Part shown: one piece after another, positions 29,938 through 37,728 of the stretch | Layout of the letters: each line of letters begins with the position of its first letter | Position numbering within the stretch: position 1 is the first letter of the stretch | Origin: a virus | Reading direction: 5' to 3' (one strand) | Length of the DNA: 41,696 nucleotides | IMG/VR virus record: IMGVR_UViG_3300036770_003845 | Coordinates: 1-41,696 of that record | The notes under the pieces: model-generated | Databases searched by the model: none | The model's input: only the letters and a program-made list of their open reading frames with translations | Told to the model about the DNA's origin: nothing | Translations under genes and position numbers: made by a program

Positions 29938-30068
29938 TTCTTTTGGAGGGCGACCTCGAGCCGTTTGATGAGCCGGAACAGTTCGTCTTGTTCGTCAGGT
30001 CCGACCGGCGTGGAGCGGTACAGGAACTTGAGGGCCGAGCGGATGGTGGCTGCGCTGACTTCAGTCAT
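29934..30068 (-). CDS. Small helical hypothetical protein
   Basis: The 44-residue protein MTEVSAATIRSALKFLYRST and onward is amphipathic and helical. It starts inside the end of the acidic gene above and overlaps the holin start by ATGA, so it is tightly coupled. Function is unknown. Confidence 0.55.
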   Translation of the reverse strand: MTEVSAATIRSALKFLYRSTPVGPDEQDELFRLIKRLEVALQKK

Positions 30069-30378
30069 CGTCGTAATCCTCGTCGTCGTCTTCTTCGTCG
30101 TCTTCTTCGTCCTCGTCGGTGTCGTCGTCTTCATCGATGAACGGATAGTGGTGCGCCCATTCGGTTTCCACGTCGGCCTTGACGAGCGTCAGGAGGCCGC
30201 TGGTCACCCAGGGGGGTTGTTCGGAATCGTGCATGACGAATAGTTCCCTTCTGCCGTCGGCGTTGATTGCGTCAATGATGACAAGTGCGTGCATGGGGAT
30301 GATGTCCGGCCAGTTGCTTGAGACGATGGGCGGCACGCATTCTTGGGCTTCTACGGCGTGGCGGTCAACATTCACCAT
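30061..30378 (-). CDS. Hypothetical protein with poly-acidic tail
   Basis: The 105-residue protein has a globular beta-rich part (residues 1-76) and a tail from about residue 80 made almost only of Asp and Glu. Such tails can mimic DNA or bind basic proteins. The ATG at 30378 overlaps the phosphoesterase stop. Function is unknown; DNA mimicry is speculation. Confidence 0.6.
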   Translation of the reverse strand: MVNVDRHAVEAQECVPPIVSSNWPDIIPMHALVIIDAINADGRRELFVMHDSEQPPWVTSGLLTLVKADVETEWAHHYPFIDEDDDTDEDEEDDEEDDDEDYDDD

Positions 30379-31448
30379 TTCTCGCGTTTCTTGTCCTGAG
30401 CGAAGACTGGGGCTTGGACAGTTATGTTGTGCTCAGGTGTCACAATAGCGAGAGCCTGTTGGGGTACTTCGTAACCGAAGTTGTTCAGCCAGGCGTACTC
30501 ATCGACTCCCTTCAAACTGCCATTTATTACTAAATAGGGGGTGGAGATGTATTGGTGCCAATGGCCCATCCAGAGCGTCTCGAACGGGGCGCCGATTTCC
30601 ATCGCACGCTGGGCTTTCCTGGCTCGCATCCGCATGATCGGGGGCCAAATACCGCCGATACCGCCACCGCCGGAAACCTGGTCGCCGTGGGTCAGGAGAT
30701 GCCCGTGACCGTAGATTGAGATGAGGGTGTCGGCATTCTCGGACACCTGGAACGTGAACCGTTTGTCGCCCTGGTAGTGGCGCTCCACCATCTTGCCCAG
30801 GAGCCAGTCGTAGTTCGTTTTGGCGCGCTGTTTCATGCGGGGCTTGCGGGACTGGCGTCCGTGGTTGCCGACGACCACCGGGACGTGAACTTTGCCGAAC
30901 TCGTCAGCGAAGCATCCGAGGGCCGCGGCGACCTGTTCGGACCAATGGAGCAGGCTGTCCAGGATGACGGCCTCGTTGGTGTCTTTCAGTTCTTCGTGGA
31001 TGTCGCCGGAGAAGATGTCGCCTCCGAGCATGACGACCACCCCGTCGAAGGTGACTCCGGCCAGGTAGTGGCGGGCCATCTTGACGGCGTTGTCCACCCA
31101 GAGACGCAGGCGTTGTTCGGCGATCACCCGGCTGTAGGCGTTTAGGCCACCAACCTCGACGGGGTCGACTACCTCATCGAAGTGGGTGTCGGACAGCAGG
31201 AGCACCAGGGTGGCGTGCTTCTTGCGGCCGGACGGTGGGGCGACCATCCATTTGGGTGGGGCGATCTGGGCCGAGTCGGCGGTGGTGACAATCTCGAGCG
31301 CCTTCTCCAGCTCCTGGTTCCGGGCGATGACCTGGGCGTTGACCTGGTCGGCCTGGTTCCGTTGGCGTCGGGCCTGAATGAGCATGGCCCGCAGTTTGTC
31401 GGTGTCGTCCGTTTCGTTCGCCGCCTTGATGTCGTCTTCAAGACTCAC
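30372..31448 (-). CDS. Calcineurin-like metallophosphoesterase
   Basis: The 358-residue protein has the five motifs of the two-metal phosphoesterase superfamily: SDTHFD, GGDIFSGD, VGNHGR, GHGH and GHWH. An N-terminal helical coiled-coil extension (residues 1-75) precedes the enzyme core. Substrates in the family range from DNA (Mre11/SbcD) to nucleotides and phosphoproteins. An actual role in DNA processing is plausible but not shown, as no ATPase partner is nearby. The GTG at 31448 lies seven bases after AAGGAG, within the end of the preceding gene. Confidence 0.85.
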   Translation of the reverse strand: MSLEDDIKAANETDDTDKLRAMLIQARRQRNQADQVNAQVIARNQELEKALEIVTTADSAQIAPPKWMVAPPSGRKKHATLVLLLSDTHFDEVVDPVEVGGLNAYSRVIAEQRLRLWVDNAVKMARHYLAGVTFDGVVVMLGGDIFSGDIHEELKDTNEAVILDSLLHWSEQVAAALGCFADEFGKVHVPVVVGNHGRQSRKPRMKQRAKTNYDWLLGKMVERHYQGDKRFTFQVSENADTLISIYGHGHLLTHGDQVSGGGGIGGIWPPIMRMRARKAQRAMEIGAPFETLWMGHWHQYISTPYLVINGSLKGVDEYAWLNNFGYEVPQQALAIVTPEHNITVQAPVFAQDKKREKW

Positions 31449-31680
31449 AGACACACTCCTTGCGCCGGTGCCGGGTGACGACCGAGTCGGTGATCTGGTA
31501 GCCCCGGCCCTTGAGTGCTCGAGCAATGGCGGTCGCCTTCACCATCGGGTCGGCGATGGCTTGCTTCAGGGCTTCAGCGTCTTCGTTTGGCAGAGCCTCG
31601 TACATTTTGGCGATTCCGCAAGTGGTCCCTGGCCTGCCCTGGTTATGGGCGAGTATCTCGTCCAGTAGCCCCTTCTTCAC
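31438..31680 (-). CDS. Small DNA-binding-like hypothetical protein
   Basis: The 80-residue protein begins MKKGLLDEILAHNQGRPGTT (GTG start at 31680, five bases after AAGGAGG). Its order of short helices, with MVKATAIARALKGRGYQITD and a basic RHRRKE tail, resembles a helix-turn-helix protein that is widespread in actinophages. An in-frame GTG at 31704 lacks so good a ribosome site. It probably regulates transcription, by inference. Confidence 0.65.
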   Translation of the reverse strand: MKKGLLDEILAHNQGRPGTTCGIAKMYEALPNEDAEALKQAIADPMVKATAIARALKGRGYQITDSVVTRHRRKECVCES

Positions 31681-31740
31681 GTTTCCCTCCTTGGCAGTTG
31701 TCACGCCGAAAGGCTACCCACAGGCTGGGGATAAATCACG

Positions 31741-32001
31741 TCATTCGGCGTAGGGGAACCTGGCCCTGATTTCAGCGACCTTGTCAAGCCATGCTTGTTC
31801 GGTGTTTTCGCCTCGCTGCCAACCAAAGAACAGGGGGTCGGCTTCTTCGCGGTAAGCGTTTTTCCGGGATGCTTCAACTTGCTGGATTTGTGCTTCGATT
31901 GGTAGTTGCCCAAGTGCTTCAAGTTCGGCGATTTCCTCGGCAGTCAATTCCCGTTCGATAGTTTCGCCGGTTGCATGGTCGTAAATGAGTGTTTTAGGCA
32001 T
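31741..32001 (-). CDS. Small tail-region protein (fiber-assembly chaperone-like)
   Basis: The 86-residue acidic protein begins MPKTLIYDHATGETIERELT. The C-terminal phrase ADPLFFGWQRGENTEQAWLD with a following KVAEIRARFPY is a recurrent end of small proteins encoded just after tail fibers in many phages and is thought to mark fiber assembly or attachment. It is separated by 1 base from the fiber gene above. The chaperone role is inferred. Confidence 0.6.
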   Translation of the reverse strand: MPKTLIYDHATGETIERELTAEEIAELEALGQLPIEAQIQQVEASRKNAYREEADPLFFGWQRGENTEQAWLDKVAEIRARFPYAE

Positions 32002-32002
32002 T

Positions 32003-32767
32003 TCAGTCCTTCAGTCCGTAGATTGAGAGTTCGCCCGTCAGCGTGTTTGATCCGCCGATAAGGATTTTGATTCCGTCGAACGCCGTTGATGCGCTGTAAT
32101 TGCCGTAAATGATTCGGATTCCGGGTTCGGTGTAACCATTCGCGCCGACATCATAAGCCTGCGATTGGTAGCCGGTTGCTGTGGCTATTTGCGGTTGATA
32201 CAGATACGCACAGGCCCCCATTTGCTGGTTCTGGCGAGCATCGAAAAACGCGAATGCTGTAGAGGACGCCACTCGTGTGCCGCTCACGGTCGATGAGTTG
32301 GCCTGCAAGTATTGGAGGTTGTAATTACCGAGGCTTACATCCGAACCTGATGCACGCATTATCAAGGTGACTCCCGCAACAGCGCTTACACCGGCACCAT
32401 TTCCTGACCACATGATGAAGTAGTTGCGGTAACTGCTGGTGAACACGCTGTCGGCCGATGCGGATGCGACGCCCGACAAGCTGAGGGTAGTGATGAGGGA
32501 GAAGTCTTTGCCATTTGCCCACGCAAGCCCAGTCGACGCCGACGAATCAGCCGTCAGTACCTGCCCGTTTGTGCCGACCGCCAGTCGAGCGACGGCGTCG
32601 GAGTTGGTTGCGGCGATCAGGTCACCTTTGGCGTCAACGATGGTTTTCTGGATCGGGTCGCTCGAGGTGGCGACGAGTTCCCAGGTGGTGCCGTCCCAGA
32701 TCCAGGTGCGGGTGCCGACGGTGAACGTGTCGTTCACGCTTGGCGAGTTGGGGAAGTCGATTGCCAT
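32003..32767 (-). CDS. Tail fiber or receptor-binding protein
   Basis: The 254-residue protein begins with a small virion-attachment-like domain (FTVGTRTWIWDGTTWELVAT, residues 15-34). It then has one copy of the repeat found in the 686-residue fiber (TIVDAKGDLIAATNSDAVAR and on to about residue 85), followed by a Ser/Ala/Tyr-rich beta C-terminal domain (90-254). This suggests a short fiber or cap that shares a fold with the main fiber. The ATG at 32767 directly follows the preceding stop. Confidence 0.7.
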   Translation of the reverse strand: MAIDFPNSPSVNDTFTVGTRTWIWDGTTWELVATSSDPIQKTIVDAKGDLIAATNSDAVARLAVGTNGQVLTADSSASTGLAWANGKDFSLITTLSLSGVASASADSVFTSSYRNYFIMWSGNGAGVSAVAGVTLIMRASGSDVSLGNYNLQYLQANSSTVSGTRVASSTAFAFFDARQNQQMGACAYLYQPQIATATGYQSQAYDVGANGYTEPGIRIIYGNYSASTAFDGIKILIGGSNTLTGELSIYGLKD

Positions 32768-32768
32768 G

Positions 32769-33143
32769 TCAGTCTCCGACCGGGGTCCAGGTTTGGGTTG
32801 CTTCGTCCCAAGTGTAGAACCCGTTGCCGGTCGGGTACGGGACGGGTGGCTCCCAGAGGCAGGAGTCCTCGTTCAACAGCCAGCTCGGGTAAGGCTTCGG
32901 CGGGATGAAAGCGTCACGGGCCTCGTCGTAGGTGTAGCCGATCCCGGCATAGTTCTTGCGGAACGGGATACCACCGCCCGAGTGGACGCCACCGTGCGTG
33001 TTGTATGAGGTGCGCTTGCAGGTGAACCCGGCTGGTGCGTAGTACTGCTCCCAGTCGGTGATACCTTCAGCGAGGTCATCCTCGTCACGGCCAACGAATA
33101 CTTGGGTGACGATGTTGTTCTGGAGTAGTGCGTAGTGGGCCAT
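32769..33143 (-). CDS. Conserved phage tail-region protein
   Basis: The 124-residue protein starts MAHYALLQNNIVTQVFVGRD. It matches a type of small protein common near phage fibers that has an N-terminal AxLxxNxxVxxVxVG strand region and a Tyr/Trp/Pro-rich C terminus (PYPSWLLNEDSCLWEPPVPY). Its precise role is unknown; a structural or cap function is probable. The ATG follows AGGAGA. It sits between the glycine-rich adhesin and a fiber gene. Confidence 0.65.
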   Translation of the reverse strand: MAHYALLQNNIVTQVFVGRDEDDLAEGITDWEQYYAPAGFTCKRTSYNTHGGVHSGGGIPFRKNYAGIGYTYDEARDAFIPPKPYPSWLLNEDSCLWEPPVPYPTGNGFYTWDEATQTWTPVGD

Positions 33144-33152
33144 TGGTGTCTC

Positions 33153-34061
33153 CTATGAGAAGGTTACGGTGTCGGTGGCCCCTGCGGCCGTAATTGTCGT
33201 GAATTTGAAATTGCCGCTCGTCGATGTTGACGATGTGACGCCAACGGAAAACGCTGCAATTATTGACGTCGGGTATTTGAGAACGATGATTCCCGAACCA
33301 CCGGCGCCACCGCTGTAAATTGCTGGGTTTGACAAACCGTTGTCACTACCACCACCGCCGCCGCCTGTGTTTGCTGTTCCAGGCGAACCGTTTTGGGTGC
33401 TGCCAGATGGCGAGCCTCCACCATTCCCGCCACCACCCGCACCGCCAGTCCCTCCGGTTTGGCCGCTTTGAATATCACTACCGCCGCCGCCGCCGCCAGC
33501 AAATGTTGATGACCCAGAAGCTAAAGTGAAAGATTTCCCAGCGCCACCGTTGCCGCCTTTATTGGATGTTCCCGCAGCCCCCGCAGTTCCAGCCCCGCCA
33601 CCACCACCGCCGCCACCTACGTCTGCCGACCAGCCATTACCACCGTTATTTCCTTGACCCGAAATGCCTGTCCCACCCGGGTCGTTTGCAGAGGCCCCAC
33701 CACCACCTGAGCCACCGGCAGCACCGGCACCACCGCCACCCGAACCACCGCCGGTAGACGTAATTGAACCAAAGGTTGAATCAGTTCCGTTTGCACCACT
33801 ATTTCCACCGGAACCACCCGCACCGCCAGCGCCAACGGTCAGCGAATAGGACGTGCCTAGACCAGCAACGGTTGAGGCTCCAAATAAATCAATACAGCCC
33901 CCAGCGCCGCCGCCACCGGCACCACGGTTTCCTCGAGAACCACCGCCGCCGCCACCGGCTACAACAATATATTCCAAATTGAAAAAACGAGTTGCGTTGA
34001 ATATTGAATCGCTTTTTGATGGAAACGAAAGTGTGGAGTTCAAAACGCTCAAAACGCTCAT
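33153..34061 (-). CDS. Glycine-rich adhesin-like receptor-binding protein 2
   Basis: The 302-residue protein is a paralogue of the one upstream. Short N-terminal strand region (MSVLSVLNSTLSFPSKSDSI) leads to EYIVVAGGGGGGS, then about 200 residues with many runs of 4-9 Gly, and a C-terminal beta part ending in TAAGATDTVTFS. Glycine-rich tip proteins such as the gp38 adhesin of T4-like phages fold as bundles of polyglycine II helices and decide host range, so a receptor-binding role is likely. The virion-linked ends are shared with the paralogue while the Gly-rich centre differs. Confidence 0.72.
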   Translation of the reverse strand: MSVLSVLNSTLSFPSKSDSIFNATRFFNLEYIVVAGGGGGGSRGNRGAGGGGAGGCIDLFGASTVAGLGTSYSLTVGAGGAGGSGGNSGANGTDSTFGSITSTGGGSGGGGAGAAGGSGGGGASANDPGGTGISGQGNNGGNGWSADVGGGGGGGGAGTAGAAGTSNKGGNGGAGKSFTLASGSSTFAGGGGGGSDIQSGQTGGTGGAGGGGNGGGSPSGSTQNGSPGTANTGGGGGGSDNGLSNPAIYSGGAGGSGIIVLKYPTSIIAAFSVGVTSSTSTSGNFKFTTITAAGATDTVTFS

Positions 34062-34068
34062 AGTTGCC

Positions 34069-35019
34069 CTAACTGAAAGTTACGGTGTCTGTAGCGCCAG
34101 CTGCCGTAACTGTGTATACGGTATCGCTGCCAACTGCTGCGGAAGTTTGTGTTACACCAACAGAAAAGGTGGCCGAATAAAAATTCGGTATGCGAAGGAT
34201 GACGACGCCCGAACCACCCGCCCCACCTGGCCTATTTGCGCCGTCTGCATTGGAGCCTCCCCCGCCGCCTCCAGTATTTCCTGTTCCATTGCCCCCGGCA
34301 ACATTACTTGCACTTGAACCCGCTCCCCCGCCTCCCGAACCGCCAGCGCCACCGTTTCTTGATTGAGTAGCCCACCCTCCACCGCCACCCCCACCAGCAC
34401 GGGTGACAGGCGAGCCTGTTATTGAAGAAGAAATTCCATTTCCACCTGCTCCACCGGTCGATGCCGCATTGGCGCCACTAGTAGACGCTCCTCCACCACC
34501 CCCTCCGAGGCCATAGTTATTTGTCACATTATTTGTGCCAGTTCCACCACTTAGACCCTGAGAGGCAGTTCCTGAACCTGCGTTTCGGTTTGATGCAGTT
34601 GTATCTCCGGCCCCTCCACCGCCAGAACCGCCACTACCACCCGGAAATTGATTTTCTTGACCTCCCCTTCCACCTCCGGTGCTTGTTATTGATGAAAACA
34701 CGCTATTGTTTCCAACGGTCGGCAAAATTAGAGTATTGCCTCGCCCTGCTGTCCCGCCCCCACCAACAGTTACTGTGTATGCGATATTGATTGACGCGAT
34801 AAATGCTGACTCGGCTGATGCACCAGCGCCTGAAGATTCTCCAGAAACGTTACTTCGATAACCTCCAGCACCGCCACCGCCACCAGCATGAGCGCCGCCG
34901 CCCCCTCCCCCTCCAGCAATGACCAAATATTGAACAGTCAAAGCAGGGGCAAATGAAGAAATCGAGCGCGATTTTGATCTCGAACCGAGCGTCGAGTTGG
35001 TGACGGACACTATTGCCAT
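34069..35019 (-). CDS. Glycine-rich adhesin-like receptor-binding protein 1
   Basis: The 316-residue protein has the same plan as its downstream paralogue: an N-terminal part (MAIVSVTNSTLGSRSKSRSI), QYLVIAGGGGGGGAHAGGGG, a long Gly/Ser/Asn/Thr-rich centre with loops between Gly runs, then GVVILRIPNFYSATFSVGV and the ending TAAGATDTVTFS. The centre is probably a polyglycine II helix bundle with variable loops that touch the receptor. It lies among fiber genes. The family assignment is from composition, as such proteins are hard to align. Confidence 0.72.
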   Translation of the reverse strand: MAIVSVTNSTLGSRSKSRSISSFAPALTVQYLVIAGGGGGGGAHAGGGGGAGGYRSNVSGESSGAGASAESAFIASINIAYTVTVGGGGTAGRGNTLILPTVGNNSVFSSITSTGGGRGGQENQFPGGSGGSGGGGAGDTTASNRNAGSGTASQGLSGGTGTNNVTNNYGLGGGGGGASTSGANAASTGGAGGNGISSSITGSPVTRAGGGGGGGWATQSRNGGAGGSGGGGAGSSASNVAGGNGTGNTGGGGGGSNADGANRPGGAGGSGVVILRIPNFYSATFSVGVTQTSAAVGSDTVYTVTAAGATDTVTFS

Positions 35020-35021
35020 AA

Positions 35022-35351
35022 TCAGGTGATTTCGGAACCGAACAACTGGAATGCCGTGTCGGCGTTGGACGAGTAGACGCGCACGACGTCACCGGCCCCG
35101 AGCGTGGCCCCGAATGTCAGCAGGAGGGTGTCTTTGGCTGCGATAGGGGCGTCGAAGCAGACGTATTGCTGGTCGGCGTCGGCGGCGTTGTTGATCTTGA
35201 TGCGGATGCGGAACGTCGCCGACGCCGTTGCCCGGTTGCAGATTGACAACGTCGAGCACACGGCCTGGGTGGAGGCCGGAACGGTGTAGAGCGTCGTGTC
35301 GGTTGTGGCGGCCGGTTCAGACTGACCGAGAACTTTGTATACGGTTGCCAT
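35022..35351 (-). CDS. Small beta-rich virion protein
   Basis: The 109-residue protein begins MATVYKVLGQSEPAATTDTT. The arrangement LYTVPASTQAVCSTLSICNR followed by strand repeats and a C-terminal VVRVYSSNADTAFQLFG is common for small beta-sandwich phage proteins near fibers or decorating virions. The ATG follows a GGGAG that lies in the fiber gene end. The precise location on the virion is unknown. Confidence 0.65.
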   Translation of the reverse strand: MATVYKVLGQSEPAATTDTTLYTVPASTQAVCSTLSICNRATASATFRIRIKINNAADADQQYVCFDAPIAAKDTLLLTFGATLGAGDVVRVYSSNADTAFQLFGSEIT

Positions 35352-35354
35352 TGG

Positions 35355-37415
35355 TTATGCTCCCATGAGTAGGAATGAGACGGGGACAGGATCGGTCGGT
35401 GCGGGCTGGCTCGAGCCACCGATTTCCACCCAGGTGCTGTCGTACCGGATGAACGTGGCGGCCGAGGTGGAGTCGAACCACAGGTCGCCGTTTGACGGGC
35501 TGGTGGGGGCGGTGTCGGAAACGGTGACGCTGGAGCTGGCGGCCGGGGTGGCCCATTTCAGGCCGGTGCCGGTCGTGGAGTCGACGGTCAACACCTGGCC
35601 GGTGGAGCCGACACCGAGTCGTCCTGCCGTGTCTGCGGCCGTTCCGACGATCAGGTCACCCTTGGCGTCGATCAGCGTCTCAGGGATGCCGCCGGTGGAG
35701 AGGGTGGCGGGGGCGAACTTGGTGCCGTTGTATTGGAGTACCTGGTTGCTGGTGGCGCCAGTGGTGTCGACCTCGATGCTGTCCACGAACAAGCTGGCAG
35801 CCGTGACCGAGGTGGTCGACGTGATGGCATTGGCCGAGGCCGAGCCGGTGACCTGGAGCGAGTTCAGGGTGGCAAGGCCGGTAGTGGTCAGTCCAGCGAA
35901 CTGGGGGCTGTCTGTGCTGGCAACGGCCTGGCCGATGGCAATAGAGGGCGTGGAGCCTTCGCCGGTGCCTCCCGTGACCGTGACACCAGTACCGCCACTA
36001 ACCGTCTGAACGTAGTCGCCGGTGGTCTTGGTGCCGAGGGCGACCGAGTCGTTGCCGATGTTGGTGCTCGAGATGGTGCCGGTCAGGCTGCCTGCGGGGA
36101 CGTTCGTGAGTCCTGCGCCGGAGCCGGTGAACTGGCCCGCGGTGGTGGCGATGTTGCCTGGGATGCTGATGCTGTTCGGGGCGGTAGCAATTGATCCGGC
36201 GTTGACGATGATTTCGCCGGTGCTTGAGTTCAGGCGGGCGACGTGGCCCATACATTGGACGATGTCGGAAGCGCCGGTCGGTTTGGTGCGGGTGCGCCCG
36301 CCACCTGAAGCGACATAGACATGATCGCCGAGCTGCCAGGTTCCTCCGGTGTCTTGGCCGCCGAGGGGGCCGAGGATGCAGACGTGGCCGAAGGCGTTGT
36401 CGGCGATGGTGCCGTCAGCAAGGCCAATGGCAGGCATTTTGGCGCTGTTAGATGCGTCTGCTGGGGCAACTTCGGCCTGTTGGGTGGAGCCGACTGTGCC
36501 GGTGATGTAGACGGGGGTGCCGTTGGTGATTGGGGCGCCGGACGTGTTCTTGACGTGGATATAGATTGGCCCGGCCAATTCGCCGTGGATGTGGTTGGCG
36601 TACAGGGTTCCGTCAACGGTTAGGTCGGTGCTGAAGTGGCCGTCGCCGGTGATGTCTAGGCTGTAGGCGGGGGTGATGTTGTTGACGCCAACCCGGTTGT
36701 TTGTGGCGTCGACGTAGAGCACCCCAGAATCGACGTTGAGGCCACCAAATGCGACGGATGCCCCTGTACCCACGTCCTGGCCGATTGCGACGCTGGGAGT
36801 CGATCCTTCGCCCGTGCCGCCGGTAACGGTGACGCCGGTGCCGCCCGAGACGGACTGGACGTAGTCGCCGGTCGTTTCGGTTCCGAGGGCAATGTTTGGG
36901 GTGGCCCACTTGATGCCTTCGGTGGTCAGGCTGTCAGCGACGAGATACTGGCCGTCGGAGCCGACGCCGAGGCGGGCTGGGGTGTCGTTGGCGGTTCCGA
37001 CGACGATGTCGCCTTTGGCGTCGATGATTGACTTGTTGATGGAGTTCGGGTCGGTTTCGGACGACCATTTGACGCCCTCGGTGGTGGACGAGTCTGCGAC
37101 CAGCACCTGGTTGTTGGCCCCAACTGGGAGCCGGACGAGGGTGTCGGCGGCCGTTGCCACGAGCATGTCGCCCTTGGTGGTGACGATGTCGGTGGTGGGG
37201 TCGGTGGCCCATTTGACGCCGTTAGTGGCGAGGGAGTCGGCGACGAGCACCTGGCCGTCCGTACCGACGGCGAGCTTGGCAGGGGTATCGGCAGCCGAGG
37301 CGACAACGAGGTCACCTTTGGCGTCCAGAATGGTTTTGTTGATCGCGTTCGGGTCGGTTTCCTCGAACGGAGCCTGAGATACCGAAGGCTGGGCTAATGA
37401 GGGGGGAATCGCCAT
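35355..37415 (-). CDS. Tail fiber protein
   Basis: The 686-residue protein starts MAIPPSLAQPSVSQAPFEET after a strong AAAGGAGG. Residues 27-171 hold three repeats of about 45-50 residues (DAKGDLVVASAADTPAKL, then VGTDGQVLVADS and GVKWA), and a fourth lies near residue 582. Another pair of segments (TTGDYVQ-x-VSGGTGVTVTGG) occurs near 181 and 475. Such repeats form trimeric fibrous shafts. A compact middle domain (about 250-450) includes LGDHVYVASGGGRTRT. No intramolecular chaperone is recognised. It is the main candidate for the host-binding fiber shaft. Confidence 0.8.
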   Translation of the reverse strand: MAIPPSLAQPSVSQAPFEETDPNAINKTILDAKGDLVVASAADTPAKLAVGTDGQVLVADSLATNGVKWATDPTTDIVTTKGDMLVATAADTLVRLPVGANNQVLVADSSTTEGVKWSSETDPNSINKSIIDAKGDIVVGTANDTPARLGVGSDGQYLVADSLTTEGIKWATPNIALGTETTGDYVQSVSGGTGVTVTGGTGEGSTPSVAIGQDVGTGASVAFGGLNVDSGVLYVDATNNRVGVNNITPAYSLDITGDGHFSTDLTVDGTLYANHIHGELAGPIYIHVKNTSGAPITNGTPVYITGTVGSTQQAEVAPADASNSAKMPAIGLADGTIADNAFGHVCILGPLGGQDTGGTWQLGDHVYVASGGGRTRTKPTGASDIVQCMGHVARLNSSTGEIIVNAGSIATAPNSISIPGNIATTAGQFTGSGAGLTNVPAGSLTGTISSTNIGNDSVALGTKTTGDYVQTVSGGTGVTVTGGTGEGSTPSIAIGQAVASTDSPQFAGLTTTGLATLNSLQVTGSASANAITSTTSVTAASLFVDSIEVDTTGATSNQVLQYNGTKFAPATLSTGGIPETLIDAKGDLIVGTAADTAGRLGVGSTGQVLTVDSTTGTGLKWATPAASSSVTVSDTAPTSPSNGDLWFDSTSAATFIRYDSTWVEIGGSSQPAPTDPVPVSFLLMGA

Positions 37416-37425
37416 CGTGCCTCCT

Positions 37426-37728
37426 TTAGTACCTAATGATGTGGTCTGTAACGGTGGGCAGGGTGAAATTGGCCCCGGACCCACCGTAAGTGTAGCCAAT
37501 GACCTTGAACAGGGCGTTGTACCTTGCGACGTCTACGGTAGCCCCATCTGTCTCGAGCCAGCCGTCGGGCGGGTCAATCCCGTTATGCCATTCGCAGATG
37601 CGGCCGACCGGGTCGGCAAGCCGCAGATACAGCTCCAGCTCGTTGTCCCGAAAGTCAAGGGTTTCTTTGGTGGCGGGAGCGAAATCGGAAATGTCGGTAT
37701 TACGGAAAGTAAAAAAGAATCGCGTCAT
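37426..37728 (-). CDS. Tail-collar-domain protein
   Basis: The 100-residue protein starts MTRFFFTFRNTDISDFAPAT. Its C-terminal half, WHNGIDPPDGWLETDGATVD with GGSGANFTLPTVTDHIIRY, fits the phage tail collar domain found in fiber and tail-tip proteins. The ATG at 37728 overlaps the upstream stop (TAATG); an earlier ATG at 37746 lies inside the previous gene. It ends 10 bases before the fiber start and may join fiber to tail. Confidence 0.75.
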   Translation of the reverse strand: MTRFFFTFRNTDISDFAPATKETLDFRDNELELYLRLADPVGRICEWHNGIDPPDGWLETDGATVDVARYNALFKVIGYTYGGSGANFTLPTVTDHIIRY

